A stretch of 34,408 nt of DNA from an uncultured Prevotella sp. (GTDB lineage Bacteria; Bacteroidota; Bacteroidia; Bacteroidales; Bacteroidaceae): NCBI GenBank assembly GCA_945787895.1, contig CALZJQ010000015.1:1-34408 (forward strand), given 5' to 3'. The position numbers were made by a program, and so were the translations under genes. The notes beneath the pieces are model-generated. The model was not told the origin of the DNA. It saw only the letters and a list, made by a program, of their open reading frames with translations, and searched no databases. This document shows, in pieces, positions 1 through 9,026 of the stretch. The number at the start of each line of letters is the position of its first letter. Position 1 is the stretch's first letter.

Positions 1-10
1 CCACCAGGTA

Positions 11-31
11 TTCTTCGACCAGGTCGAAGAA
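11..31. repeat. 21-bp perfect palindrome, copy 1
   Basis: Ten-base arms TTCTTCGACC and GGTCGAAGAA surround a single A. The same arms around a T occur at 10082-10102, just before porM. The arms would form a strong hairpin in RNA on either strand. No T-run follows, so it is not a simple intrinsic terminator. It may be a REP-like dispersed palindrome. Confidence 0.75.
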
Positions 32-133
32 CCCCCGCCCCCGCCTCGCACCCCCAATAATAAGAATAAAGGAATAATCCCATCCTCACCACCCCAAAAA
101 AACAACCCCCAAACAAAAAAACAACAAAAATAT
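32..133. other. C/A-rich, nearly G-free intergenic stretch
   Basis: The bases after the palindrome are almost only C and A, with runs of A and of CCCCC, up to the ompA promoter. No coding potential is seen. The composition resembles the C/A-rich half of the repeat blocks found in other gaps of this window, such as 11776-11845 and 31656-31692. Confidence 0.5.
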
Positions 134-164
134 TTTGCAATAAAAAGAATAATGTGTAATTTTG
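134..164 (+). promoter_or_regulatory. Bacteroidetes-type promoter for the OmpA-family gene
   Basis: A TTTG at 134-137 and TAATTTTG at 157-164 are separated by exactly 19 bases. This matches the TTTG-N19-TAnnTTTG consensus of the main Bacteroidetes sigma factor. Transcription should start near 170, giving a leader of about 65 bases before the chosen ATG. Confidence 0.85.
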
Positions 165-237
165 CATCGCAAACCGACTACAAAGATGCGAGAAAGCAAG
201 AATATTCTGATAAATGATAAATAATATTAACAAATCA

Positions 238-1467
238 ATGAAAAAAATTTTACTAATCATTGCCACGGCAGTAACATCGCTTACAGCAATGGCACAGGAG
301 CCGGCAAAGGGATTCTATGGAAACAAGTTTGCTGACAACTGGTATGTGGGACTACAGGCAGGCGTTGCTTCAAAGACTACTCACCAGGCAGTGCTGAAGA
401 ACATCAACCCTGATTTCGGAATCCGTCTCGGTAAGTGGATGACACCATCTTTCGGACTCGCTCTCGACGCTGAAGGATTCCTCGGCAATAAGGTATATGG
501 CTCTGACTATACCGACGCTTCAGGCATCAAGTCATTCCAGATGAACGTACTCACGCAGTGGAACCTCTCCAATATCTTCGGAGGATACCCCGGTGAGCCA
601 AGGAATTTCGAGGTAATCGGCAACGTAGGCATCGGATGGGGACACAACTGGGGCAACAAGTCTGGCGGCACTGCCGGCACAGGCACCATACGCAACACCC
701 TCAACAACAAGCTCGCGCTCGATTTCGCATGGAACTTCGGTTCCAAGAAGCAGTGGCAGTTCTACGTAGAGCCTTCTATCTCATGGTTCATCGCAGGTGC
801 CAAGTCCGAGCATATCGACCCTGCTACAGGTAAGGTGGACTTCGGTGAGGACGGAGAAGGACGCTCTCTCGTCAACTGGGACATCAACTACTCCAACCTG
901 CAGCTTAACGTCGGTATCAACTACTACTTCCGCACTTCTAACGGCACTCACCACTTCGTCAATGTAACAGAGTGCGACCAAAGCGAAATTGATGCTCTCA
1001 ACCTTACCATCAACGACCTTCGCAACAAGAGCAACGACGACGATGCACGCATAGCAAAGCTCCTCGACGAGATTGATAACCTCAAGAAAGCTCTCAAGGA
1101 CTGCGAAGAAACTCCAAAGGCTGAGCCGAAGTCTGCCGACATAGAACCTACTCTGCCAGCTGTCTTCTATCAGCTCAACAAGTCTGTAATCACACCAGCA
1201 CAGGCGCAGAACGTAGCTATCGCAGCACAGGTGATGAAGAACCATCCGGAACTCAAACTCATGATAAAAGGATACGCCTCACCTGAAGGTCCACACGACA
1301 ACAACAACAGCCTTTCCGTACGCCGTGCAGCCGCAGTGAAGGATATGCTCGTCAAGAAATATGGCATCGACCCAGCACGTATCACCACTGAGGGTTGCGG
1401 TGAGACCGACAAGCTCTTTGAGATTTACGAGTTCAACCGCGTGGCAATGCTCTATATCGAAAGATAG
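238..1467 (+). CDS. OmpA-family outer-membrane protein
   Basis: Outer-membrane protein that probably anchors the envelope to peptidoglycan. A signal peptide (MKKILLIIATAV...AMAQ) is followed by about 215 residues rich in aromatic and glycine-alternating strands, typical of a beta-barrel. A short Asp/Lys-rich heptad region (roughly residues 245-290) leads to a C-terminal OmpA domain from about residue 305 (LPAVFYQLNKSVI, IKGYASPEG, LSVRRAAAV, a late NRVAMLYIE). The ATG at 238 was preferred because it starts directly with a normal signal peptide. An in-frame ATG at 214 would add MINNINKS. The gene has its own promoter and stands alone. Membership of the OmpA family is clear; which paralogue it is cannot be decided here. 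Confidence 0.9.
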   Translation: MKKILLIIATAVTSLTAMAQEPAKGFYGNKFADNWYVGLQAGVASKTTHQAVLKNINPDFGIRLGKWMTPSFGLALDAEGFLGNKVYGSDYTDASGIKSFQMNVLTQWNLSNIFGGYPGEPRNFEVIGNVGIGWGHNWGNKSGGTAGTGTIRNTLNNKLALDFAWNFGSKKQWQFYVEPSISWFIAGAKSEHIDPATGKVDFGEDGEGRSLVNWDINYSNLQLNVGINYYFRTSNGTHHFVNVTECDQSEIDALNLTINDLRNKSNDDDARIAKLLDEIDNLKKALKDCEETPKAEPKSADIEPTLPAVFYQLNKSVITPAQAQNVAIAAQVMKNHPELKLMIKGYASPEGPHDNNNSLSVRRAAAVKDMLVKKYGIDPARITTEGCGETDKLFEIYEFNRVAMLYIER

Positions 1468-1528
1468 GTTCTCTTGATGCGCTTTTTCTAAAGTTTCTGG
1501 ACTGAAAATCATGCTTTTCCCCAGATTG

Positions 1529-1600
1529 TATATGAATATTTATGTAAAAAAGTCCGAAATCATAAAATTTTGAGCCTTTTTCTATATAAATATTCATATA
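1529..1600. promoter_or_regulatory. Perfect 14-bp inverted repeat upstream of the AraC-type gene
   Basis: TATATGAATATTTA at 1529-1542 is the exact reverse complement of TAAATATTCATATA at 1587-1600. The arms lie 44 bases apart and end 27 bases before the -7 element of the next gene. The arrangement suits a pair of operator sites, perhaps for the regulator encoded just downstream. It could instead form a long-loop hairpin in the ompA 3' region. Confidence 0.5.
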
Positions 1601-1627
1601 ATAAGAAAACTTTAGGAAAAAAAATGC

Positions 1628-1635
1628 TACCTTTG
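1628..1635 (+). promoter_or_regulatory. -7 element of the AraC-type regulator
   Basis: TACCTTTG matches TAnnTTTG and lies 20 bases before the ATG at 1656. No TTTG is present at the expected distance upstream, so the -33 part is weak. That would fit a promoter needing an activator bound at the nearby inverted repeat. Confidence 0.6.
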
Positions 1636-1655
1636 CATTCAAATAATGTTGTGCT

Positions 1656-2009
1656 ATGACCCAAGGTAACTATGTCCTTATATATAATAAGGTGAGGCAG
1701 GCACTGGAAAAGGAACAGATGTTTCTCAACCCGGAACTGTCCCTGAAGTCACTTAGCAAGGCTGTCGGAACCAATACGGTCTATCTCTCCAAGGCTATCA
1801 ACCAGGGATATGGATGCAGCTTCTCCGTCATGCTCGCTAACTACCGTATGGACTACATCGTTGCCAAGGCTCTTGAAACGGGAGAAAACATCGAGACTCT
1901 CAACGAGAAACTCGGTTTTTGGTCAAGAAGCACGTTCTACGATGTCTTCAAGTCAAGGAAAGGAGCATCGCCGAAAAGATTTATAGAAAGCATTAGGGAA
2001 AGAAGGTAG
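1656..2009 (+). CDS. Small AraC-type helix-turn-helix protein
   Basis: A 117-residue protein consisting almost only of an AraC/XylS DNA-binding domain. The first helix-turn-helix is around residues 25-55 (LSLKSLSKAVGTNTVYLSKA). The second is around 78-112 and ends in the family pattern FWSRSTFYDVFKSRKGASPKRF. There is no ligand-binding or dimerisation domain, whereas typical AraC proteins have about 280 residues. It may therefore respond to its own level or be the output domain of a separate sensor. It lies alone between the ompA-type gene and the large lipoprotein gene. Its targets cannot be read from the sequence; the inverted repeat at 1529-1600 is a candidate. Confidence 0.85.
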   Translation: MTQGNYVLIYNKVRQALEKEQMFLNPELSLKSLSKAVGTNTVYLSKAINQGYGCSFSVMLANYRMDYIVAKALETGENIETLNEKLGFWSRSTFYDVFKSRKGASPKRFIESIRERR

Positions 2010-2205
2010 GTCGCTGACAATACAGCTGACATTCGCCAAGCGCATAGAAATTTGTATAACTTAACAAAAGTAAACAAAAGGAAAAAGAGAACCGAAACAA
2101 ACCCATTGCGGAGACGATGACTCAACGTCAATTCCAGCAAAAAGGCACTACTGCCACACGATGGCTCATGGTGCCGACTTTCAATCCTTGAATAATTCAA
2201 TTTTT

Positions 2206-2221
2206 TTAATTTATAAATTAA
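2206..2221 (+). promoter_or_regulatory. AT-only palindromic leader before the surface lipoprotein gene
   Basis: TTAATTTATAAATTAA is a perfect 16-base palindrome inside an A/T-only stretch ending just before ATG 2234. AT-rich, unstructured leaders replace the Shine-Dalgarno signal in strongly translated Bacteroidetes genes. I found no good TAnnTTTG in the 224-base gap 2010-2233, so the promoter itself remains unlocated. Confidence 0.45.
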
Positions 2222-2233
2222 TTTTTTATCATT

Positions 2234-5200
2234 ATGAGAAAAAAAATCTTAAGTGCACTCTTGTTGGGTCTCTTCACAGTGGCTTCAACAAGTACATTTG
2301 TGTCTTGTAAGGATTATGATGATGACATCAGCAACCTTCAGGAACAAATCACTAAAAACAACACTGATCTCACCAAGCTCGTAAACGATAAGATCGCTAT
2401 CGTTGATGCTGAGATTCAAAAAGTAAACGATGCGCTCGATGCTGCTGAAAAAGCTTGCGCTGATGCTGACAAGAAGCTTCAGGCTAACATCGACGCTGCT
2501 AACAAGGCTATCACTGATGGTGATGCCGCTACTCTCGCAGCTGCAAAGAAGGCTGTAGAGGATGCTATGGTGCAGGTTGCTGCTACCTACGCTACAAAAG
2601 CTGAACTTCAGAAAGCTCAGAGCGACCTCGAGGCTGCTTACAAGGCTGCTGACGAACTTATCAAGGCAGACGTGAAGTCTAACAAGGAAGAGATTGCAAA
2701 GCTTCTCGCGGCTGACGAAAAGCTCAATGCAGCTGTAAACACAGCACAGGCTACTGCCGACAAGGCTCTCACTCTCGCTGAGAATATCAAGGCTACTTAC
2801 GCTACTAAGGATGAGCTCGCTGCAAAAATCGCTGAGGTTAACACAAGCCTCAACACTGTTAAGAGCGAACTTGAAGCAAAAATCGGTGAGAACCTTCAGG
2901 AAATCTCAGCTCTCAAGACTCGTGCAGGAAACATAGAAAGTGATGTTGAAGCTAACAAGACTGCTATCAGCACACTCAATGAACTCACAGAAAAGCACAC
3001 TAAGACTCTCGAAAGCCTCAATAGTCACATGCTCGTTGTATGCGACAGCCTCAAGACTCTTGATGCTAAGATAGCTGCAAACGCTACACGCATCGAATTT
3101 GTGAAGGATTCTCTCGCTACAGCTTACACTCAGGCTATTCAGGGTGCTACACAGACTCTCAATGCAAGCATCTCTGCTTCAAACGTTCGTATCGACTCTC
3201 TCAAGGGTGCTGTAAACGATACTCTCAAAAATGTTAAGGATAGAATAGCTACTGCTGAGAAGAATATCGGCGACATCGAGGACTCTATTCAGTCTGTTAA
3301 GGATCGCGTCGAGGCTATCGAATCTCGTCTCGCTATCATCAACGCTGACCTCAGCAACCTCATCACAAGCATCATCTACAACGGTCAGACTAAGAATGCC
3401 GTAGTTTATGGTACAATGGATGCTAATAAGTTTGCTGGTAATACACGTTTCCCATACAACGCTTACAAGGGCGCTGACTCTATCAAACTTATAAACGATT
3501 CTTCTTTGATGACTGTAAACAACGGTCTCGTTTATGCTACAATCAACCCTGCTGAGATTGACTTCGCTGGATCATCTGTAAAGATTGTTAACAGCCAGAA
3601 CAAGGAGCACGCTCTCTTCTCTCTCGGAAAGGCTCAGCTCGTAACTGAATCTGATCCTATTCTTACCATCACACGTACTGCTCCTGGTTTTGGTAACGGT
3701 CTCTACAAATTCGAGATTGAAGCAAAGAAGTCTGGTATCAAATCTTCTGAGTTCGTTGGTCCTAACTCTGTATATGCTACTGCTGCAACTCCTGGTACAG
3801 CACAGAATGCTTGCATCGCATACGCCCTGCAGGCTGAATATAAGGCTGGTGACTCTTCTCGTACAGTGACTTCTCACTATGACTTAGCTATCGTTCCTCA
3901 GAAGGCTACGCCAGTAACTGATGTAGATTTGAAAGCAGTTAAGCCTGGTCAGGATGTTACAGGCAAGCCATACACAATGAAGTTTGAACTGGCAGATAAA
4001 GATTCAATCGCAGGTTCATTCAAATTCGACAAGACCTCTTCTGAAGTCTTTGCTGCTTATGTAGAACTTGATACTGCTGGCAATGCTGAGTACATCAAAT
4101 TCAAGGATGTAAAACTTAGCCAGAATAAAGTTCTCAAAGGTAAGGACATCGAGACTCCTATTGTGATCACAGCTCCTGAGTCTCTTCTCAATGAAGCAAT
4201 TCCTGTTAAGGGTTATGTACTTAACTACGATGGTAGCATCAAGTATACAACAAATGAGGCTGTTGTATTCACACGCTCTATCTTCGGTACTATTAATGTA
4301 GAAGTTTCTGACACACTATCTCAGAGCACTGATAAGATACTGGATATAACTGATGCTGTAATCGCTCAGCTCAAGGCTAAGAAGGGTGATGATGCTGCAA
4401 AGCTTTTCGCTAAGCATGCTGCTCTTCCACTCGATTCAGTTAAGTCTAATGTATATCGTATCCACGTTGAAACGGCTGGTGATACTATCAATAATACATT
4501 TAAGTATGTTCCAAAAGCTCTTAAGTTCGTGAATAACAAGTGTGTTCTTACTCAGCCAATGGAGTTTGTTGATGCTACTGGTCTTAAGGTTGCTACAATC
4601 AACTATACTCTTACTGTTATTCTCCCTGAAACTTACGATAAACTCAATATGCGTATTGGTTCTGCGTTCAATGTAATTGATACAGATAAGGACTACTCTA
4701 AGGATTACACTGTAGCTTGGGCTAATAATGTAAACCCTGTTACTAAGAAGGTTAACTACCTCTGGGATACTCACTCATTCAATATTGCCCGCTTCACTAC
4801 TTTGGCTGCAGCAAAGGGCGACGCTACATCTTACATTGACTACGAGGCACCAGATGCAGCTCAGTACAATGACTTCCAAAAGAGAACAGCAGAAGCTACT
4901 GACTCTGTAAAGGTACAGAACATCCGCGTTTACGCAAGTAATGATGTTTTGGCATCAAATACTAATGCTGGTGCAGCTCCTGTAGGCGATAACGATAAGG
5001 TTCGCTTCAAGATCAACCAGAACATCCACTTCTTCGGTCTTGCTAATGCATATAAGACTCACGATACATTCTGGTACAGTGTTGTAAGTCCTATCAACTA
5101 TGGTATCTTCCGTGGTGGTAAGAAGGAAGTTGAAGCTACATGTAACAATGTTGGTTATTGCGAGGCTCCTCTTGATTCTTTCGTTTGGAAAGATTACTCT

Positions 5201-5479
5201 AACAACATGAAGGAATTCAAGATTAACGACAATCGTATTAAGAGCGTAACTTGTAAGCTCATTGAAGATACATCTAATAACTATGCTCTTGTCCTTAATA
5301 AGACAATCACTGTTAATACCACTGATAACCGTCTTGAGTTCACAATCAATAAAGGTGCTGCTACTTCCGAGTGCATCCTGACTATTGAGATTCATATACT
5401 TGATATGTGGGGTATCGAGTCAGTTATCAAAGGTGAGATTAAAGTTGATCCATCTCAGGCTAAAGCAAAGAAGCACTAA
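2234..5479 (+). CDS. Large coiled-coil surface lipoprotein
   Basis: A 1081-residue lipoprotein, probably displayed on the outer membrane. The signal peptide ends in a lipobox with Cys25 (TFVSC), followed by an acidic KDYDDD stretch of the kind that favours surface export in Bacteroidetes. Residues of about 30-370 are Ala/Lys/Glu-rich heptads with YATKAEL and YATKDEL repeats, that is, long coiled coils. The remaining 700 residues are beta-rich and probably form Ig-like or stalk domains. Codon use is strongly restricted (many GCT, CTC, AAG), which suggests high expression. The gene has an AT-rich leader and its own strong terminator, so it is monocistronic. Proteins with this N-terminus are often labelled as PL29-lyase N-terminal-domain proteins; I see no lyase catalytic site and would not assign an enzyme activity. 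Confidence 0.8.
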   Translation: MRKKILSALLLGLFTVASTSTFVSCKDYDDDISNLQEQITKNNTDLTKLVNDKIAIVDAEIQKVNDALDAAEKACADADKKLQANIDAANKAITDGDAATLAAAKKAVEDAMVQVAATYATKAELQKAQSDLEAAYKAADELIKADVKSNKEEIAKLLAADEKLNAAVNTAQATADKALTLAENIKATYATKDELAAKIAEVNTSLNTVKSELEAKIGENLQEISALKTRAGNIESDVEANKTAISTLNELTEKHTKTLESLNSHMLVVCDSLKTLDAKIAANATRIEFVKDSLATAYTQAIQGATQTLNASISASNVRIDSLKGAVNDTLKNVKDRIATAEKNIGDIEDSIQSVKDRVEAIESRLAIINADLSNLITSIIYNGQTKNAVVYGTMDANKFAGNTRFPYNAYKGADSIKLINDSSLMTVNNGLVYATINPAEIDFAGSSVKIVNSQNKEHALFSLGKAQLVTESDPILTITRTAPGFGNGLYKFEIEAKKSGIKSSEFVGPNSVYATAATPGTAQNACIAYALQAEYKAGDSSRTVTSHYDLAIVPQKATPVTDVDLKAVKPGQDVTGKPYTMKFELADKDSIAGSFKFDKTSSEVFAAYVELDTAGNAEYIKFKDVKLSQNKVLKGKDIETPIVITAPESLLNEAIPVKGYVLNYDGSIKYTTNEAVVFTRSIFGTINVEVSDTLSQSTDKILDITDAVIAQLKAKKGDDAAKLFAKHAALPLDSVKSNVYRIHVETAGDTINNTFKYVPKALKFVNNKCVLTQPMEFVDATGLKVATINYTLTVILPETYDKLNMRIGSAFNVIDTDKDYSKDYTVAWANNVNPVTKKVNYLWDTHSFNIARFTTLAAAKGDATSYIDYEAPDAAQYNDFQKRTAEATDSVKVQNIRVYASNDVLASNTNAGAAPVGDNDKVRFKINQNIHFFGLANAYKTHDTFWYSVVSPINYGIFRGGKKEVEATCNNVGYCEAPLDSFVWKDYSNNMKEFKINDNRIKSVTCKLIEDTSNNYALVLNKTITVNTTDNRLEFTINKGAATSECILTIEIHILDMWGIESVIKGEIKVDPSQAKAKKH

Positions 5480-5516
5480 TTTGAGTTAAGAGTTTTAATA
5501 CTCCAATATAAAATTT

Positions 5517-5550
5517 GGGGGAAGGAGTTTTCTCCTTCCCCCATTTTTTT
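5517..5550 (+). terminator. Rho-independent terminator of the surface lipoprotein gene
   Basis: GGGGGAAGGAG at 5517-5527 pairs perfectly with CTCCTTCCCCC at 5532-5542 across a TTTT loop. An A and seven T follow. It begins 37 bases after the stop codon. Confidence 0.95.
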
Positions 5551-5635
5551 CAGCAAGACCTCTCTTATTGAGTTGATGTTTTGCTAAACAAGCTCACGGA
5601 TATTCCGTGTGTTAGAACAATAAACTATTGAAAAT

Positions 5636-6364
5636 ATGAAAAAAGTATTTTCTTTCTTCTGCTACATCGTCTCTGCGATGATGCTCTCCATGTATCTCTC
5701 CTCCTGCAATTCCTGCAGCGGTGGTAGCGATATTCATTTCGTTCCAGAGACTCCCGACTCCACTATGTATGTACGTCTCGATGCTCTCAATGGCGATACC
5801 ATCAACGTCACTCTCCTCGAAGATAGCACTCGTATGACGCTCTCTTTCGCTGCCGCTAAACAGGCAGGGGCTGTTCATGGACAGTTGAACATTGGCGATT
5901 CTCTCGCCGTTATGGCAGACGTCAAGACTAAAGCTGTGCGCTCTGTCATCAACCTTTCCGAACTGAAAGGCTTTTGGATGATACAAGGCACCGAGGGAGA
6001 CGGTATGCGTCTCGAGCCGGATGGAAGGGCAATATCTGTAGGAAACAAAGACGTTTCTCTCTCCCATTGGAAGATAAAGAACGGCATGCTCATACTCACT
6101 TATCTCAACGCAGAGGCTGACGAGGAGAAAAATGTAACATTCACCACTCTGCCAGATACCTCTGAAATCGTAGCCCTCACAAAAGACTCTCTCCAGATAA
6201 ATGTCAATGGAAAACTATATGTCTGCGTTCGTCAGACAGAGATAATCACTGTTAACCAAAACGATGTTAACTCTAAAGTCTTTGACTTCACAGCAGCCGA
6301 CGTTGACCGCGCTGAGGAGAAAGCAAGAGAAGAAAGGATAAAGGAACTGCAAGAATCCAATTAA
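5636..6364 (+). CDS. Lipoprotein with lipocalin-like region
   Basis: A 242-residue lipoprotein. The signal peptide has a lipobox ending at Cys24 (MYLSSC). A Ser/Gly linker is followed by a first beta-rich part and then, from about residue 100, a pattern (LKGFWMIQG, a DGRA turn, WKIKNGMLILTY) resembling small lipocalin-like domains of Bacteroidetes. The last 25 residues are a charged helix (AEEKAREERIKEL). It lies between the terminator at 5517-5550 and the T9SS operon. Whether it is co-transcribed with porP is open because a GC-rich hairpin separates them. The function is unknown and the lipocalin-like reading is tentative. Confidence 0.7.
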   Translation: MKKVFSFFCYIVSAMMLSMYLSSCNSCSGGSDIHFVPETPDSTMYVRLDALNGDTINVTLLEDSTRMTLSFAAAKQAGAVHGQLNIGDSLAVMADVKTKAVRSVINLSELKGFWMIQGTEGDGMRLEPDGRAISVGNKDVSLSHWKIKNGMLILTYLNAEADEEKNVTFTTLPDTSEIVALTKDSLQINVNGKLYVCVRQTEIITVNQNDVNSKVFDFTAADVDRAEEKAREERIKELQESN

Positions 6365-6382
6365 TCCTTATCCAATAATCAT

Positions 6383-6434
6383 AGCCCTCGCAGGGCAAAT
6401 ACCACATAGCCCGGGGAAAACAATGCCCCGGGCT
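6383..6434 (+). terminator. Two GC-rich hairpins between the lipoprotein gene and porP
   Basis: GCCCT/AGGGC at 6383-6395 forms a short hairpin. AGCCCGGGG at 6408-6416 pairs with CCCCGGGCT at 6426-6434 and is followed by CTTGCTTTCTC. The tail is only moderately T-rich, so it may be a leaky terminator or attenuator ahead of the T9SS operon. Confidence 0.6.
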
Positions 6435-6445
6435 CTTGCTTTCTC

Positions 6446-7468
6446 ATGCTTATTCTGAAAAACAGAAAAGAAAAAAATGCCCGTAAGGCACAATATTATC
6501 ACAAAACTGCCGTTAATCAAAAAGTGAGATACTATCATGTAGTGACTATATTGACCTTCATTGCATCGCTGACTCCAATGACTGCCAGCGCACAGTATGA
6601 CGTGGCATTCGCTCACTACTTTGATAAACCCACGGCATTCAACCCCGCAGCGGCAGGAAAAGACACCCGCCTCAACGTAAACGTAGGCTACGCAATGAGC
6701 CTCATAGGCTTCGAGAATAGTCCACAGACAGCATACATCTCGGCTGATATGCCCTTTCATGCCTTGAATATGCGTCATGGAGTGGGGCTCAAGTTTCTCA
6801 ACGATAAGTTGGGACTCTTCACCCACCAGTCTATTGCAGCGCAATATGTCTATCGCAGAAAGCTCGCCGGAGGCAATCTCGGCATTGGAATACAAGCGGC
6901 TTTGCTCACTGAAACCTTCGATGGAGCCAATGCTGACATGGAAGAATCGGGAGATGACGTAATCCCTACATCAAAAGTAGATGGCAATGGCATCGACCTT
7001 GCAGCAGGAATCTATTACGACAACGGACCATGGTATGCAGGAGCATCCATCCAGCACGCAAACGCCCCACTCATATCGCTTGGAGAAAGGAACGAGATAA
7101 AGGTGGATCCTACGCTCTATCTCAATGGAGGCTACCTCTTCCGCCTGAGAAATCCCTTCCTTTCTATCGCTACATCCACACTCCTGCGCACAGATTTTGC
7201 AGCGTATCGGGCTGACTTCACGGCACGACTTCTCTACAACAACGATGGGAAACGCCTCTCGGCTGGTGTAGGTTACAGTCCCGACAACTCCGCTACTATA
7301 TATATAGGTGGCAGTTTCCACGGCATTATCCTCGGATACAGCTACGAAATCTACACCTCTGGGCTCAACATCGGCGATGGTGCCCATGAAATATCAGTCA
7401 CATATCAGACCGACATCAACTTCTTTCCAAAAGGAAAAAACCGCCATCAGGCTGTAAGGTATCTCTGA
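6446..7468 (+). CDS. porP: PorP/SprF-family T9SS outer-membrane protein
   Basis: An outer-membrane barrel of the type IX secretion machinery that associates with the PorK-PorN ring. After the signal peptide (TFIASLTPMTASAQ), the mature protein starts with QYDVAFAHYFDKPTAFNPAAAG, the hallmark of PorP/SprF proteins. Alternating glycine/aromatic strands continue to the C-terminus. The window has the standard order porP-porK-porL-porM-porN. The ATG at 6446 gives an unusually long, basic pre-sequence (about 33 residues) and starts only 11 bases after the GC hairpin. A GTG at 6524 (VRYYHVVTIL) would give a more normal signal peptide, so the true start is uncertain. Confidence 0.92.
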   Translation: MLILKNRKEKNARKAQYYHKTAVNQKVRYYHVVTILTFIASLTPMTASAQYDVAFAHYFDKPTAFNPAAAGKDTRLNVNVGYAMSLIGFENSPQTAYISADMPFHALNMRHGVGLKFLNDKLGLFTHQSIAAQYVYRRKLAGGNLGIGIQAALLTETFDGANADMEESGDDVIPTSKVDGNGIDLAAGIYYDNGPWYAGASIQHANAPLISLGERNEIKVDPTLYLNGGYLFRLRNPFLSIATSTLLRTDFAAYRADFTARLLYNNDGKRLSAGVGYSPDNSATIYIGGSFHGIILGYSYEIYTSGLNIGDGAHEISVTYQTDINFFPKGKNRHQAVRYL

Positions 7469-7523
7469 TTGCCCGCTGACCAAACAACAAAACAACTAAA
7501 CAAAATAACAACAAATACAAACA

Positions 7524-8963
7524 ATGAACATCCGCAACGCAATACTTGGATCTCTATTCACCATAGCAACACTGTCACTTTCAGCATGCTTTGGCGGAAA
7601 AATGATGAATACTACGACTGGTGGAGAGGTGACAGGAATAAGTAACGGCAGGGGTTTCAACGAACCTACTCCTTACGGAATGACCAAAATCAACCGCGGA
7701 TCGCTACGCATGGGCATCGAGAAACAGGATTCTCTCTGGGGCAATCAGGCTCCTACCAAGGACATCAGCGTCGATGGTTTCTGGATGGACGAGACGGAAG
7801 TGAGCAATGCGAAGTACAGACAGTTCGTGATGTGGGTGCGTGACAGCATCCTTCGCACACGTCTTGCCGACCCCGCATACGGCGGTGACGAGACGTATAT
7901 GATTACAGAAGACAAGAATGGTGACCCTATTGAGCCGCGCATCAACTGGAAAAAAACTCTTCCAAGAAAGCCTGACGAGGATCAAAGGCGTGCCATCGAA
8001 AGCCTATATGTGACCAATCCCGTCACAGGAGAGAAACTTCTCGACGCAAGTCAGATGAATTATAGATATGAAATCTATGACTATACTACGGCTGCCCTGC
8101 GCCGAAACCGACTCAAACCCGAAGAGCGAAACCTCAATACCGACATCATTGTCAATCCAGAAGAGGTGGTAATGATAAGTAAAGATACTGCATATATTGA
8201 TGATGAGGGACGCATAATCCGTGAAACTATCAACAGACCTCTCTCAGGGCCATGGGACTTCCTCAACACATACATCGTAAATATCTATCCAGACACCACC
8301 TGTTGGGTCAATGACTTCCCCAATTCCGACAACGAAGTATATCTACGCAACTATTTCTCCAATCCTACATACAATGATTATCCCGTAGTAGGCGTCACAT
8401 GGGAGCAGGCTGAAGCATTCTGCGCATGGCGCACTGACTTCCTTCTAAAGGGTCTTGGGGGCGAGGCACGATACATACAACGCTATCGATTGCCTACTGA
8501 AGCCGAATGGGAGTATGCCGCAAGAGGCAAGGACGGTACGGAGTTTCCGTGGGACAACCCTGACGTAAAGAACGGAGACGGATGCTTCTATGCCAATTTC
8601 AAGCCTGAAAGAGGCAACTATACCAAGGATGGAAACCTCATAACGTCAAAGACAGGCATCTATTCTGCCAACTCCAACGGACTCTTTGACATGGCGGGAA
8701 ACGTAGCAGAGTGGACTTCTACCGTTTATACCGAAGCTGGTGTAGAGGCTATGAACGACCTTAACCCACAACTACAGTACAAAGCTGCAAAGGAAGACCC
8801 GTATCGTCTCAAGAAGAAAAGCGTAAGAGGAGGCTCGTGGAAAGACCCTGAAAGCCTCATACGCTCCGCATGGAGGTCATGGGAATACCAGAACCAGCCA
8901 CGTTCTTACATAGGATTCAGATGCGTCCGCTCATTTGCAAGTCCTACAAGCAAGAAGAAATAG
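7524..8963 (+). CDS. porK: T9SS ring lipoprotein PorK/GldK
   Basis: An outer-membrane lipoprotein that forms, with PorN, the periplasmic ring of the type IX secretion system. The lipobox ends at Cys22 (LSLSAC). From about residue 58 the protein has the formylglycine-generating-enzyme (FGE/SUMF1) fold seen in this family: SVDGFWMDETEVSNAKYRQF, YPVVGVTWEQAEAFCAWR, RLPTEAEWEYAARG, NGLFDMAGNVAEWT and a final VRGGSW...IGFRCVRS. The fold has a structural role here; enzymatic sulfatase activation is not expected. It lies 55 bases after porP and 63 before porL. The 479-residue length fits PorK/GldK. Confidence 0.96.
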   Translation: MNIRNAILGSLFTIATLSLSACFGGKMMNTTTGGEVTGISNGRGFNEPTPYGMTKINRGSLRMGIEKQDSLWGNQAPTKDISVDGFWMDETEVSNAKYRQFVMWVRDSILRTRLADPAYGGDETYMITEDKNGDPIEPRINWKKTLPRKPDEDQRRAIESLYVTNPVTGEKLLDASQMNYRYEIYDYTTAALRRNRLKPEERNLNTDIIVNPEEVVMISKDTAYIDDEGRIIRETINRPLSGPWDFLNTYIVNIYPDTTCWVNDFPNSDNEVYLRNYFSNPTYNDYPVVGVTWEQAEAFCAWRTDFLLKGLGGEARYIQRYRLPTEAEWEYAARGKDGTEFPWDNPDVKNGDGCFYANFKPERGNYTKDGNLITSKTGIYSANSNGLFDMAGNVAEWTSTVYTEAGVEAMNDLNPQLQYKAAKEDPYRLKKKSVRGGSWKDPESLIRSAWRSWEYQNQPRSYIGFRCVRSFASPTSKKK

Positions 8964-9026
8964 CTTTAAGATTATTACCATATCTCAGGGCATAGAAGTA
9001 ATCTTCTACTAAACGAAAGTAAAAAA

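Noticed and set aside
7524..8963. Sulfatase-activating enzyme
   Set aside because: The FGE-type fold is present, but the lipobox, operon position and length identify the structural T9SS protein PorK/GldK.
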